A stretch of DNA of 53,357 nucleotides from Negativicutes bacterium (GCA_018052945.1 JAGPMH010000007.1:1-53357), one strand, 5' to 3'; shown: positions 1 to 8,326, counted from the first letter of the stretch. The notes: a model not told the origin generated them from the letters alone. Numbers and translations: made by a program.

Positions 1-351
1 GTTTTATCTGCTATTGCAATTCCTAAATTTACTGATTCAACCGCAGCTGCTAATACTGCTAAAATTCAAGCTGACTTAAGAACTATTGATGCTGCTATTG
101 TAATGTATCAAGCACAAAGAGGTTCGGATCCTGCTGGTATAGGAGCTGCTGGTGACGCAGCAACAAGAGCTACATTGATGGGAGCTGGATTGCTAGTTGA
201 AACACCAACGCCACCAAGAGGGAAATGTTTTCTAGGTGGAGCAACTGCTGTAGCTGTTCCGGCTTCTGCTTATACTTTCGAAACAGTGAATGGAACTATG
301 AGAGCTGTATGTAAAACAGGTAACACATCAGATAAGTTTAAAAAATCTTAA
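1..351 (+). CDS. Major type IV pilin, C-terminal part (5' end outside window)
   Basis: The reading frame is open from the first base, so the start lies upstream. The first visible residues, VLSAIAIPKFTDS, are the end of the hydrophobic N-terminal helix typical of type IVa pilins and class I pseudopilins; the processing site and Glu5 are not in the window. The remaining ~100 residues are Ala/Thr/Gly-rich, and two cysteines (in GKCFLGG and RAVCKTG) could form the C-terminal disulfide loop seen in many pilins. It ends KFKKS and is followed by a strong terminator. That fits a highly expressed major subunit at the end of a transcription unit, with prepilin peptidase next. Family assignment is firm; calling it the major pilin is inference from position and terminator. 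Confidence 0.85.
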   Translation, partial: VLSAIAIPKFTDSTAAANTAKIQADLRTIDAAIVMYQAQRGSDPAGIGAAGDAATRATLMGAGLLVETPTPPRGKCFLGGATAVAVPASAYTFETVNGTMRAVCKTGNTSDKFKKS

Positions 352-358
352 TTTTTAA

Positions 359-400
359 GAATACTTTCTTGGCTATAGCCAAGAAAGTATTCTTCTTCTT
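359..400 (+). terminator. Rho-independent terminator after the pilin gene
   Basis: A perfect 15-bp stem (359-373 with 378-392) closes a TATA loop and is followed by a pyrimidine-rich TTCTTCTT tract. It separates the pilin from the prepilin peptidase operon, so the major subunit can accumulate independently. Confidence 0.85.
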
Positions 401-414
401 AAAGAGGAGGTAAC

Positions 415-1197
415 ATGCTGATAATTTTTATAGCGGGCTTAGTTATTGGTAGTTTTCTTAATGTTTGCATTTACCGCCTGCCTCTAGAGCAATCGCTGTC
501 ATTTCCGCCGTCGCATTGTCAACATTGCCAGAGTGCTGTGAAAAAGTATGATTTAATTCCGGTACTAAGTTGGTTGTTATTAGGCGGAAAATGTCGCCAG
601 TGCGGGATGAAAATATCTTATATTTATCCGTTGGTAGAATTATTAACTGCCTTAATGTTTGTCTGGGCTTATGTAGCAACTAATAGTAATTTAGAATTAA
701 TGCGAGCATTGAGCTTAGTCAGTTTTTTTATTGTAATAACTGTTATTGATTTTCAACACCAATTAATATTAGATAAGCTTTTAATACCAATGGCAATAGT
801 TGGTGTGGGGTTTAATGTGCTAATTAATGAGAATTTATTAGCAGGCTATAATTATGGTGCAGAGCTACTAACAGTCAGCTATGCTGAAATGGCGCTGGGT
901 AGTATCATCGGTGGCGGACTATTACTGATAATTGCGATTGTTAGCAATGGCGGTATGGGTGGTGGTGATGTTAAACTAGCAACAGTATTAGGGTTGTGGC
1001 TAGGGTGGCAGTATAATATTACATTATTACTATTATCTTTTATTTTAGGGGGCATTATTTGTAGTTTATTGTTACTGCTGAAAATTAGAAGTCGTAAGGA
1101 TTATATTCCCTTCGGCCCGTTTATTACCTTAGCAGGATGGCTGGTGTATTTATATGGCAAGGAAATTATCAATTGGTATTGGAGTTTGATGAGCTGA
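415..1197 (+). CDS. pilD: Prepilin peptidase / N-methyltransferase (A24 family)
   Basis: This integral membrane aspartyl protease cleaves the leader peptide of prepilins and methylates the new N-terminal Phe. At 260 residues it has the full bifunctional layout: an N-terminal domain with two CxxC pairs (Cys35/38 and Cys60/63), as in zinc-binding PilD/TapA proteins, followed by several membrane helices. The two catalytic aspartates are visible, Asp112 in VIDFQHQ and Asp185 in GGGDVK. The start is set by AGAGGAGG 7 bases upstream. Its stop overlaps the start of the next prepilin gene (ATGA), so it is translationally coupled to its own substrates. Confidence 0.95.
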   Translation: MLIIFIAGLVIGSFLNVCIYRLPLEQSLSFPPSHCQHCQSAVKKYDLIPVLSWLLLGGKCRQCGMKISYIYPLVELLTALMFVWAYVATNSNLELMRALSLVSFFIVITVIDFQHQLILDKLLIPMAIVGVGFNVLINENLLAGYNYGAELLTVSYAEMALGSIIGGGLLLIIAIVSNGGMGGGDVKLATVLGLWLGWQYNITLLLLSFILGGIICSLLLLLKIRSRKDYIPFGPFITLAGWLVYLYGKEIINWYWSLMS

Positions 1198-1640
1198 TGA
1201 ATAAAGGCTTTTTCCTGATAGAGTTGGTAGTGGCGGTAGCTGTGCTGAGTATTTTAAGCAGTATTGTTTTACCGCAACTGGTTAATACTGATAAGTTATT
1301 ATTAATGGCGGCAGCACAGCAAATAACTGCCGATTTACGCTATTTACAAGAGGTTAACAGCAATGTTAGTGTGGGTAGTAATGATTTTCCGGAAATTAAT
1401 ACTAATTTGGGGTTAGAGTTGGTGTTTTTTCATAAAGAGAATAATGGTTATTATCTGGTTAAAGGCAGTAATGTTGTCAAAACTATTGAGTTACCGAAAA
1501 ATGTTGCAGTAAACAGTTCTTATACAAAAGTGGCTTTTGATACTAATGGTTATACCAAACCTCAGCATATTAATTTAACTGTTAACAGGCAACTCTTGGC
1601 GGTAATTATAAATAGTGCCGGAAGAATTAGAATTCAATAA
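1197..1640 (+). CDS. Minor prepilin / pseudopilin (class III signal)
   Basis: The 147-residue protein begins MNKGFFLIELVVAVAVLSIL. This is a very short leader ending in Gly, a +1 Phe, Glu at +5 and a hydrophobic helix: a type IV prepilin signal to be cut by the upstream peptidase. The start at 1197 overlaps the pilD stop (ATGA); an in-frame start at 1137 would add about 20 residues lying inside pilD and is unlikely. The C-terminal ~110 residues resemble the small beta-sheet head of GspH/FimT-like minor pilins, but I cannot name the subtype. It is the first of four tandem small proteins of this kind, probably the priming complex of the pilus. Confidence 0.85.
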   Translation: MNKGFFLIELVVAVAVLSILSSIVLPQLVNTDKLLLMAAAQQITADLRYLQEVNSNVSVGSNDFPEINTNLGLELVFFHKENNGYYLVKGSNVVKTIELPKNVAVNSSYTKVAFDTNGYTKPQHINLTVNRQLLAVIINSAGRIRIQ

Positions 1641-1657
1641 TAGAATAGAGGTAGATA

Positions 1658-2035
1658 ATGAACAAGAACGGGTTTGTGATAATAGATTGCGTCCTTAGCG
1701 TTTTTATTATAACTACAACTATTTTACCGATATTACATTATATTACTATTTATACCAATAACAGCATTACTTCTTTCAATTATTATCAAGCTAGTATTTT
1801 AGCAGAAAATGAGCTCGAAACTTTGAAGGGTAAAATAAAGTTTGGAAGCAGTAATGGTGTTATTGAGAAAAAAAGTCTGAATAATTATCATTTTACAAAA
1901 AATATCAAAAAGCAAAATTATGAGGTCTATACCGATTTCTCCCAAGCAGAAGATAATCTGGTAAAAGTAAGCGTGAAAGTGCAGTGGCAAGAGGATACTA
2001 AGTATAAAGAGTTTGAACTGGAAAGCTTATTATGA
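1658..2035 (+). CDS. Minor prepilin-like protein with Asp at position +5
   Basis: The 125-residue protein starts MNKNGFVIIDCVLSVFIIT. The G|FVIID cleavage context and following hydrophobic stretch mark it as a prepilin, probably PilV/GspI-like by size and position. The normally invariant Glu5 is replaced by Asp, which keeps the negative charge used in subunit docking. The start is supported by AGAGGTAG upstream. The stop overlaps the next start (ATGA at 2032), indicating coupling. Apart from the N-terminus the sequence is too divergent to assign. Confidence 0.75.
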   Translation: MNKNGFVIIDCVLSVFIITTTILPILHYITIYTNNSITSFNYYQASILAENELETLKGKIKFGSSNGVIEKKSLNNYHFTKNIKKQNYEVYTDFSQAEDNLVKVSVKVQWQEDTKYKEFELESLL

Positions 2036-2526
2036 AGAAGTGCTATTATAATTTTGCTAATCAGGGTTTTATCTTGGTAGAATTAATACTATATTGTCTG
2101 TTGATAATGCTGATAACACAGGTTTTAGCTAATGTGATGGTTAGCACTTATAAAAATTATCAGTGTTGTCTGACTCAAATTGAACTACAACATAATATCA
2201 GATTTGCAGTAGAAAGCATTGAAAGAGATGCTTTCTTGGCAAAAAAAATAGAAGTTAATAATAATGTATTGTTGATTTTCAAAGGAACTGATACTACTAA
2301 TGAAGTAGTTCGTTATGAACTGAGCAGAAAATATCATCCGTATCGTTTAATGCGAGATGGCCAGCCGGTTACCGGTAACAGCATCAATAATGAGGTGGAA
2401 ATTTCAAGTTTTTCACTAATAAAAAAAGGAAATAATATTCTGGATGTGGAAATTATAGGAGTTGATAGTAATAGCTCCGAATATTTAGCCATAGATAAAG
2501 TCATAAATATCATGAATGAGACTTGA
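2032..2526 (+). CDS. Minor prepilin (PilW / ComGF-like)
   Basis: The 164-residue protein carries the prepilin motif NQGFILVELILYCLLIML (Gly, +1 Phe, Glu +5). A slightly longer, cysteine-containing leader (MKKCYYNFANQG) precedes it. Length, position as third in the cluster and a head ending in a hydrophobic beta-rich segment fit PilW/GspJ or ComGF-like minor pilins; the exact subtype is uncertain. It overlaps the previous gene by 4 bases, and its end runs to within 10 bases of the next start. Confidence 0.75.
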   Translation: MKKCYYNFANQGFILVELILYCLLIMLITQVLANVMVSTYKNYQCCLTQIELQHNIRFAVESIERDAFLAKKIEVNNNVLLIFKGTDTTNEVVRYELSRKYHPYRLMRDGQPVTGNSINNEVEISSFSLIKKGNNILDVEIIGVDSNSSEYLAIDKVINIMNET

Positions 2527-2536
2527 AGGTGTAGTG

Positions 2537-2953
2537 ATGAACAACCAAAAGGGCTTCATGACAGTTTTAGCAATGGTGATGATGGGGATAATGTTGTTAT
2601 TGCTATTTAGCTTAACAACGGTTAAAACGGCAGATAACCAAATGAAGTTAGTATACTATGACGGTATTAAAGCGCGGTATCTTGCTGAAGCCGGAGCTAA
2701 AAAAGCTTATATGAAAATTTCAAATGATGAATATTTTCGTCAGCAACTGAAAATTAATCATGCTGCCATAAATTTAAATTCCGCTAAGCAAGAATTTAAC
2801 AATGGCTTATATGAAGTTGCAGTGAAATATAACAATGAAAAATTTGAAATTTATGCCAAAGGTACATGCGAAACCGCTCAAAGGCAAATAATTTTATGGA
2901 TAGAAGAATTAGATAACAATGATTATAAAATTATTGCTTGGAAAAATTGTTAA
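2537..2953 (+). CDS. PilX-like pilus assembly protein lacking Glu5
   Basis: The 138-residue protein starts MNNQKGFMTVLAMVMMGIML. A short basic leader, Gly-Phe junction and hydrophobic helix resemble GspK/PilX proteins, which naturally lack Glu5 and sit at the fibre tip; here +5 is Leu. It continues with ARYLAEAGAKKAYM, similar to the helix after the membrane segment in PilX-type proteins. I chose ATG at 2537, preceded by GAAGGTG, over an in-frame ATG at 2516 lying inside the previous gene. By analogy it would complete a minor-pilin tip complex with the three genes before it. Confidence 0.7.
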   Translation: MNNQKGFMTVLAMVMMGIMLLLLFSLTTVKTADNQMKLVYYDGIKARYLAEAGAKKAYMKISNDEYFRQQLKINHAAINLNSAKQEFNNGLYEVAVKYNNEKFEIYAKGTCETAQRQIILWIEELDNNDYKIIAWKNC

Positions 2954-2984
2954 AAGCAATTATTGAAAAAAGAGGAAGAGATGA

Positions 2985-3275
2985 ATGGATAATAAAAAGT
3001 TTCAAATTGTTAACTGTATGGAAAAAGCAGTCTTTGATCACTTGGATAATATCATCAATGAAAATAAAACTATTTGTAAATGTGAAAAATGCCGAATGGA
3101 TGTTGCTGTGCTAGCCCTTAATACGTTAAAGCCACATTATGTTTTAACATTAAAGGGTGGAACTTTTACTAGATTAAAACTATACGAAACACAAAGTGAA
3201 GCTGATATTATTTTTGCGTTAACAAAAGCTATAGAAAAAGTCGAGGGTAATCCACAACATGAAGAGCTATTATAG
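2985..3275 (+). CDS. comFB: ComFB family protein (late competence; candidate cyclic-dinucleotide receptor)
   Basis: The 96-residue protein matches ComFB in layout: an N-terminal NCMEKAVFDHLDNII helix, a paired-cysteine motif CKCEKCRMDVAVLALN, then LKPHYVLTLKGG. ComFB was first known as a late competence gene product of Bacillus subtilis. The family has more recently been reported to bind cyclic dinucleotides and to affect motility, which I cite from memory. It lies within the pilus operon: 31 bases after the fourth prepilin gene and overlapping pilM by 17 bases. That supports a regulatory role in pilus function or DNA uptake. The ATG follows AGAGGAAGAG. Confidence 0.8.
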   Translation: MDNKKFQIVNCMEKAVFDHLDNIINENKTICKCEKCRMDVAVLALNTLKPHYVLTLKGGTFTRLKLYETQSEADIIFALTKAIEKVEGNPQHEELL

Positions 3276-4344
3276 TAAACTTGTTGGAAAAATAAAAAAT
3301 AGAATATTGCCATCAAAAGAAAGTGTATTGGGAATTGATGTTGGGCCAGGGTATTTGAAAGTAGTAGAATTGTCGTTAGTAGAAGAAAATACTATTAAGG
3401 CAGTGGCTATTAATTCGTTAGATAAAAGTATTTTTGACGAAGAGGGTATTGCTGATATAAATTTACTGAGTCAAATCCTAAGAAGAACCATCGAAGTTAA
3501 TGGTATTAGTGCAAAACACGCTGTTCTTTCCTTGGGCGGGAGAGCTTTGTTTGCCAGAGAAATTTTATTTCCCAAAATGACAGAAACAGAACTTACCGAG
3601 GCGATAAAATGGGAAATTGAAAAATATGTGCCATATGAGCCGGAAAAGTATTTTTATGATTACAATGTTATTGGTGAAGCGGAAAATGGCAAAGAAATCA
3701 GAGTGATGTTGGTAGCTGCACCAAAAGGTAATGTAGAAAACTTGGTTAGTTTGGTGAAAAGTGCAGGTTTAAAACCATTTATTATCGATGGTGAAACCTT
3801 TGCTTTGTCACGGACAATTGGCGTCGAAGATTATATTTGTGTTGATATTGGTAAAGTAAATACTCAAGTTATTATTTATCAAGATGGGGTGCCAATCACA
3901 AATCGTAATATTCCGTTATTCGGTGATAGTTTTACAAGAGCGATTGCACAGGTGCTAGACCTTGATTATGTTGAGGCGGAGTCTTTTAAACAACGTCAAA
4001 AAAACTTGGTAACTGTACTTGGACAAGTCGAAACAGTAACACCGGTTCAAGAGAAACTTAATGAAATGGTTGATGAATTAGGCAGGGAAATATTACGGAC
4101 GATAGAATATTTTCAAATTCAAAAGCGTGAAGCGGTTTTTGAAAAAATCATTATCAGTGGTGGCGGGGCTAGATTGGATGGTTTAGTAAACCGTTTAGCC
4201 ACTGAGATTAGAATACCGGTAGAAATGCATCAACCATTACAAAATTTGCAATGGATAAAATCGTTTGATAAACAATATTTACAAAGTGTTGCACCACAAT
4301 TGGCGATTGCAGTAGGGTTAGCGTTACGCGGAGGTGAAGAGTAA
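3259..4344 (+). CDS. pilM: Type IV pilus inner-membrane platform protein PilM
   Basis: PilM is an actin-like cytoplasmic ATP-binding protein that docks onto the N-terminus of PilN. The 361-residue protein shows the expected motifs: GIDVGPGYLKVVEL near residue 25, the central WEIEKYVPYEPEKYFYDY segment, YICVDIGKVNTQVIIY as the second phosphate-binding strand, and ISGGGARLDGL near residue 300. The length is normal for the family. It overlaps comFB by 17 bases and abuts pilN (the stop TAA overlaps the ATG), so the genes are translationally coupled. Confidence 0.93.
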   Translation: MKSYYSKLVGKIKNRILPSKESVLGIDVGPGYLKVVELSLVEENTIKAVAINSLDKSIFDEEGIADINLLSQILRRTIEVNGISAKHAVLSLGGRALFAREILFPKMTETELTEAIKWEIEKYVPYEPEKYFYDYNVIGEAENGKEIRVMLVAAPKGNVENLVSLVKSAGLKPFIIDGETFALSRTIGVEDYICVDIGKVNTQVIIYQDGVPITNRNIPLFGDSFTRAIAQVLDLDYVEAESFKQRQKNLVTVLGQVETVTPVQEKLNEMVDELGREILRTIEYFQIQKREAVFEKIIISGGGARLDGLVNRLATEIRIPVEMHQPLQNLQWIKSFDKQYLQSVAPQLAIAVGLALRGGEE

Positions 4345-4883
4345 TGATTAAAATTAACTTGTTACCACCGGAACAGCGTAAAGTTAAAATTCCGCTAAAA
4401 AAAGCCTTTCTGATAACCTCAGGGTTGGTACTAATGTTGTTGATTGCTGTTTATACAGGAGCCTTAGTGGAAGAATATTTTTTAAAACAAGAATTGGCAA
4501 AAGTTAATGAAACTTATCACCAAATGTCATATGTGATGGATACAAAGCAACAGTTTGATGTTAAGCAACAAGAAATTAATAAACGCAATGATATCTTGGT
4601 GAAGTTATCGAAAAATACAAAATCGTGGAACTCTTTATTAATTCACTTAGGAAGTATTATGACTAATGATGTTTGGTTGACTGATGTGAAGATGAATGAT
4701 AAACAAGTGTTAAGTATCAGAGGGATGGCGGCATCTTATCCGGCATTGGCAAAAACTTTAAAAAACTGTGAAAAAGATACTTACTTTAATAATGTAAACT
4801 TGGTTAATTCTGAAGCGGGTAAAGGTGAGCAAGACAAGATGTTAACCTCTTTTGAAATTCAAGCAAGCTTCAAGGAGTTGTAG
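4344..4883 (+). CDS. pilN: Type IV pilus assembly protein PilN
   Basis: The 179-residue bitopic protein starts MIKINLLPPEQRK, the conserved cytoplasmic INLLP motif that inserts into the groove of PilM. A single membrane helix follows at about residues 20-43, then a coiled coil and a small ferredoxin-like extracytoplasmic domain that pairs with PilO. The motif, topology and position between pilM and pilO make this assignment secure. Confidence 0.92.
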   Translation: MIKINLLPPEQRKVKIPLKKAFLITSGLVLMLLIAVYTGALVEEYFLKQELAKVNETYHQMSYVMDTKQQFDVKQQEINKRNDILVKLSKNTKSWNSLLIHLGSIMTNDVWLTDVKMNDKQVLSIRGMAASYPALAKTLKNCEKDTYFNNVNLVNSEAGKGEQDKMLTSFEIQASFKEL

Positions 4884-4886
4884 ATA

Positions 4887-5465
4887 TTGGAAAAGATAAC
4901 GGCTAAATTGGAGACAAGGCATAAAATATTTTTCTTTGTACTGGGTCTTGCTATTGTAGTGATGGTGTTTTATACTTATGTATATCAGTCGCAACAACAA
5001 TGTCTTGCACAGTTGAACACTGATTTACAAATGATAAAACAAAAAGTGCAAGTATTGGAAGGTTTTTTAGTGCAACATCCTGATTTAAAGCAATATGAGA
5101 AAGAATTGCAAGATAAAACAGATTTAGTTAATAGTAAATTACCGGCAGATAAAGATATTAGTTCTTTTATTATGCAAGTAGAAGACAGTGCGAAAAAAAC
5201 TAATGTAAAATTAAATAGAGTAAAGCCAATCGGCGAAGAAAATAAAGAGAATTATCGAGGCATTAAGGTCGAATTAGATATTACCGGAGATTATTTTCAA
5301 ACTTTGGAATTTCTAAAGAAATTAGAACAGTTGCAGCGTTTTAATACTGTGACAGATATGAGTGTTCAAGCGAAAGATGAAATTTTGAACAGTAAATTAT
5401 CGCTACTGGTATATTCTTATGGAGTAACACCGACTGAGGCTAATAAAACTCAAAATAATAATTAA
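4887..5465 (+). CDS. pilO: Type IV pilus assembly protein PilO
   Basis: The 192-residue protein has a short cytoplasmic tail, one membrane helix at about residues 13-33, a coiled coil (residues ~38-60) and a C-terminal domain with GIKVELDITGDYFQTLEFLKKLE, typical of PilO. It would form the PilN-PilO periplasmic ring that couples motor and fibre. It begins with TTG, preceded by AGGAG at 9 bases. No pilP or pilQ follows; the next gene is aroC after a terminator. Confidence 0.88.
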   Translation: MEKITAKLETRHKIFFFVLGLAIVVMVFYTYVYQSQQQCLAQLNTDLQMIKQKVQVLEGFLVQHPDLKQYEKELQDKTDLVNSKLPADKDISSFIMQVEDSAKKTNVKLNRVKPIGEENKENYRGIKVELDITGDYFQTLEFLKKLEQLQRFNTVTDMSVQAKDEILNSKLSLLVYSYGVTPTEANKTQNNN

Positions 5466-5474
5466 AAATTTGTT

Positions 5475-5507
5475 GCGTCTATCTCTTTATAAGGTAGACG
5501 CTTTTTT
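5475..5507 (+). terminator. Terminator ending the pilus operon
   Basis: The hairpin pairs GCGTCTATC (5475-5483) with GGTAGACGC (5493-5501), with one G-U pair, and is followed by TTTTTT. It ends the pilD-pilO unit just before aroC. Confidence 0.8.
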
Positions 5508-5528
5508 ATGATATGAAAGGATGATAAT

Positions 5529-6674
5529 ATGTTTCGTTTTTTAACATCAGGAGAGTCTCATGGACAAGCTTTGACAGCAATTGTCGAAGGAATTCCAGCA
5601 GGACTGAAAGTTGATCTGGATTTTATCAATAAAGATTTAGCTAGACGCCAACAAGGTTATGGTCGTGGTGGCAGAATGAAAATAGAAAAAGACCAAGTAG
5701 AGATTTTATCAGGAGTTCGTTTTGGTGAAACTATGGGTGATCCAATTACCTTGCTAATAAAAAATAAAGATTGGGCTAATTGGCAAGAAAAAATGTCGGT
5801 AGCCGGAGCTGAATTTGGTCCGAAGGTTACTGCTGCTCGTCCAGGACATGCCGATATTACGGGTGTTCAAAAATATAATCGCAAAGATATTCGCGATATT
5901 TTAGAACGGGCTAGTGCCAGAGAAACAGCCAGTCGAGTTGCGGTAGGCGGGTTTGCAAAAATATTATTAAAAGCTTGTGGTATTGAAGTTGTTTCTCATG
6001 TTACTAATATTGGTGGCGTAAAGATCACCAAAAAAGTAGCAACAGCAGAATTGTTTGATAACAGTAAATCCGAATTAAATTGTTATGATGAAGTTGCAGA
6101 ACAGCAAATGATGGAAGTTATTGATAATGCCAAAAAAGCCGGTGACACTTTAGGTGGTGTGTTTGAGGTTGTTGTGACCGGCGCGGTTAAAGGTCTTGGT
6201 AGCCATATTCAATGGGATACCAGATTAGATGCTAAAATTGCGGCGGCCTTAATGTCAATTCAAGCAATTAAAGGTGTTGAAGTTGGTGAAGGGTTTGAAT
6301 ATGCCAATTTACCGGGTAGTAAAGCTCATGATGAGATGTTTTTAACTGAAAATAAAAATTATATGCGTAAAACTAATCATGCCGGTGGCATTGAGGGTGG
6401 AATGAGTAATGGTGAAGAAATTGTTGTAAGAGCGGTTATGAAGCCGATTCCAACTTTGATGAGACCGTTAGCTTCAGTTGATATTGAAAGTAAAAATGAA
6501 GTTTCGGCCAATACAGAGCGTAGTGATGTTTGTGCTGTATCGGCAGCTTCTGTTGTTGGTGAAGCGATGGTGGCAATTGCTTTAGTCGAAGTATTGTTGG
6601 AAAAGTTTGCTAATGATAATATGGCAGATTTATTAGCGTCGATTAAACAATACCAAGAGCGAATTGGTTGGTGA
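5529..6674 (+). CDS. aroC: Chorismate synthase
   Basis: This enzyme converts 5-enolpyruvylshikimate-3-phosphate to chorismate using reduced FMN, the last step of the common aromatic pathway. The 381-residue protein has the family signatures: GESHGQALTAIVEGIPAGL at the N-terminus, RRQQGYGRGGRM (residues ~41-52), RPGHADITG, the RDILERASARETASRVA block and, late in the protein, NEVSANTERSDVCAV. The length is typical. AAAGGATG precedes the ATG. It overlaps the region before aroK and starts an aroC-aroK-aroB operon. Confidence 0.97.
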   Translation: MFRFLTSGESHGQALTAIVEGIPAGLKVDLDFINKDLARRQQGYGRGGRMKIEKDQVEILSGVRFGETMGDPITLLIKNKDWANWQEKMSVAGAEFGPKVTAARPGHADITGVQKYNRKDIRDILERASARETASRVAVGGFAKILLKACGIEVVSHVTNIGGVKITKKVATAELFDNSKSELNCYDEVAEQQMMEVIDNAKKAGDTLGGVFEVVVTGAVKGLGSHIQWDTRLDAKIAAALMSIQAIKGVEVGEGFEYANLPGSKAHDEMFLTENKNYMRKTNHAGGIEGGMSNGEEIVVRAVMKPIPTLMRPLASVDIESKNEVSANTERSDVCAVSAASVVGEAMVAIALVEVLLEKFANDNMADLLASIKQYQERIGW

Positions 6675-6678
6675 GACA

Positions 6679-7209
6679 GTGAATGTTGTATTAATTGGGT
6701 TTATGGGAACAGGTAAAAGTAGTATTGGTAAATTATTGTCAGCGAAACTTGGCTATAAATTTGTTGATAGTGATCAGCAGATTGAATATGATTTAAAAAT
6801 GTCGATTAGTGATATTTTTGCTAAACATGGTGAAAATTATTTTCGCCAAGCTGAACATAGAATTATAAAGAAAATTTCTCAGTATAATAAAGCTGTCATT
6901 TCTACCGGTGGCGGTGTAGTGTTAAATAAAGATAATATGGTAGAATTGCGAAAAAAAGGGATGGTTATTTCACTCAGTGCATCCATTGACACTATTTTGG
7001 AGCGGACTAATCGCCGTAATAATCGACCGCTCCTAGAACAAGAAGACCGTAAAGCAGCGATTACGGAGCTTTTGGCAAAAAGGGCCGAATTTTATGCTGA
7101 TGCTGATTTGGTGGTTGATACCGGTAAATATAATCCGCAAGAAGTGGTTCATATTATTTTAAACTTTCTAAAAGAAAAAGGAGCAGTCTATGCCAAAAGT
7201 AAAGGTTGA
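6679..7209 (+). CDS. aroK: Shikimate kinase
   Basis: The enzyme phosphorylates shikimate at the 3-hydroxyl with ATP. From GTG at 6679 the product has 176 residues and opens NVVLIGFMGTGKSSIGKLL, containing the P-loop GFMGTGKSS. It also has DSDQQIE (shikimate and Mg binding), FRQAEHRII, STGGGVV and the lid RTNRRNNRPLL. An in-frame TTG at 6664 would lie inside aroC and extend the protein beyond the usual N-terminus, so the GTG is preferred; its SD is weak, suggesting coupling to aroC termination at 6674. Confidence 0.93.
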   Translation: MNVVLIGFMGTGKSSIGKLLSAKLGYKFVDSDQQIEYDLKMSISDIFAKHGENYFRQAEHRIIKKISQYNKAVISTGGGVVLNKDNMVELRKKGMVISLSASIDTILERTNRRNNRPLLEQEDRKAAITELLAKRAEFYADADLVVDTGKYNPQEVVHIILNFLKEKGAVYAKSKG

Positions 7210-8275
7210 TTTACCTAATAATTCTTATATGATAGAGATTGGTTATGATATTTTAGGGCAGATTGGTCAAGAAATAGCGGAGTTTAATTTTTCAAAGCAA
7301 TTATTATTAATCACTGATGATAATGTAGAAAAGTTATATGCCGATACAGTACAAGTGTCATTAAAGCAACAGGGCTACTTTGTCGAGAAGTTTGTTATTC
7401 CGGCCGGAGAAAGTTCAAAATCTTTTGATATGGCTAAAGAAATTTATACTAAAGCGATAAAAATGGGGCTGGATCGTAAAGGCGCTATTATTGCTTTAGG
7501 GGGTGGCGTTGTTGGTGATTTGGCAGGATATATTGCCTCAACTTATTTGCGGGGGATTCCTTTTATCCAAGTGCCAACTAGTTTACTAGCACAAGTTGAC
7601 TCCAGTGTGGGCGGAAAAGTTGCGATAAATCATGAGTTAGGTAAAAATTTAATTGGTTCATTTTATCAACCCAAAAAAGTTTTGATTGATTTAAAATGCC
7701 TAGAAACGCTACCGAAACGCGAAATTATTTCGGGAATGGCGGAAATTATTAAGTATGGCTTTATTTATGACCAAGATTTATTTTCTTATCTTAGTGCAAA
7801 TAGTCAACAGCTAATGGCTTTAAATTTTGAATGTTTAGCAAAAGTAGTGTCTAGATCTTGTGAAATAAAAGCTGATGTAGTCAGACAAGATGAAAAAGAA
7901 GCAAACCTTAGAGCTATTTTAAATTTTGGACATACTATTGCCCATGCGATTGAAAGTAATACTAAATATAAGCTATATACTCATGGTGAAGCGGTGGGGA
8001 TTGGATTATATGGAGCAGTATTGTTAAGTCATTACCACGAAATGGTTGATGTCAATACTGTTAGAGTAACCAAAGAGCTTTTAGAAAAGTTTGAATTACC
8101 GTTACAAGCTAAGCAGTGTAATGTTGACACTTTGTTTGAGATTGTCGGTCGTGACAAGAAAGCTGTTAATGGTAAAGTTAAATGGATTTTATTAGCTGAG
8201 ATTGGGAAAGTTATAATTAGCGATCAAGTATCAACTGAGCAAATTAAGAAAGTCTTACATGAAATTGTAGTTTAA
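7190..8275 (+). CDS. aroB: 3-dehydroquinate synthase
   Basis: The enzyme cyclises 3-deoxy-D-arabino-heptulosonate 7-phosphate to 3-dehydroquinate using NAD+ and a divalent metal. The 361-residue protein has the NAD-binding segment IALGGGVVGDLAGYIAS, then PTSLLAQVDSSVGGKVAINH, MAEIIKYGF and the metal-binding NFGHTIAHAIE and HGEAVGIGL motifs. The ATG overlaps the end of aroK by 20 bases and is preceded by AAGGAG, indicating tight coupling. The order pil genes then aroK-aroB recalls the pilMNOPQ-aroKB arrangement of many Gammaproteobacteria. Confidence 0.97.
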   Translation: MPKVKVDLPNNSYMIEIGYDILGQIGQEIAEFNFSKQLLLITDDNVEKLYADTVQVSLKQQGYFVEKFVIPAGESSKSFDMAKEIYTKAIKMGLDRKGAIIALGGGVVGDLAGYIASTYLRGIPFIQVPTSLLAQVDSSVGGKVAINHELGKNLIGSFYQPKKVLIDLKCLETLPKREIISGMAEIIKYGFIYDQDLFSYLSANSQQLMALNFECLAKVVSRSCEIKADVVRQDEKEANLRAILNFGHTIAHAIESNTKYKLYTHGEAVGIGLYGAVLLSHYHEMVDVNTVRVTKELLEKFELPLQAKQCNVDTLFEIVGRDKKAVNGKVKWILLAEIGKVIISDQVSTEQIKKVLHEIVV

Positions 8276-8326
8276 GTTACAATAATAACTAAAATACTTG
8301 ATGTTTAACCTGTAAAGTGTTAATAT

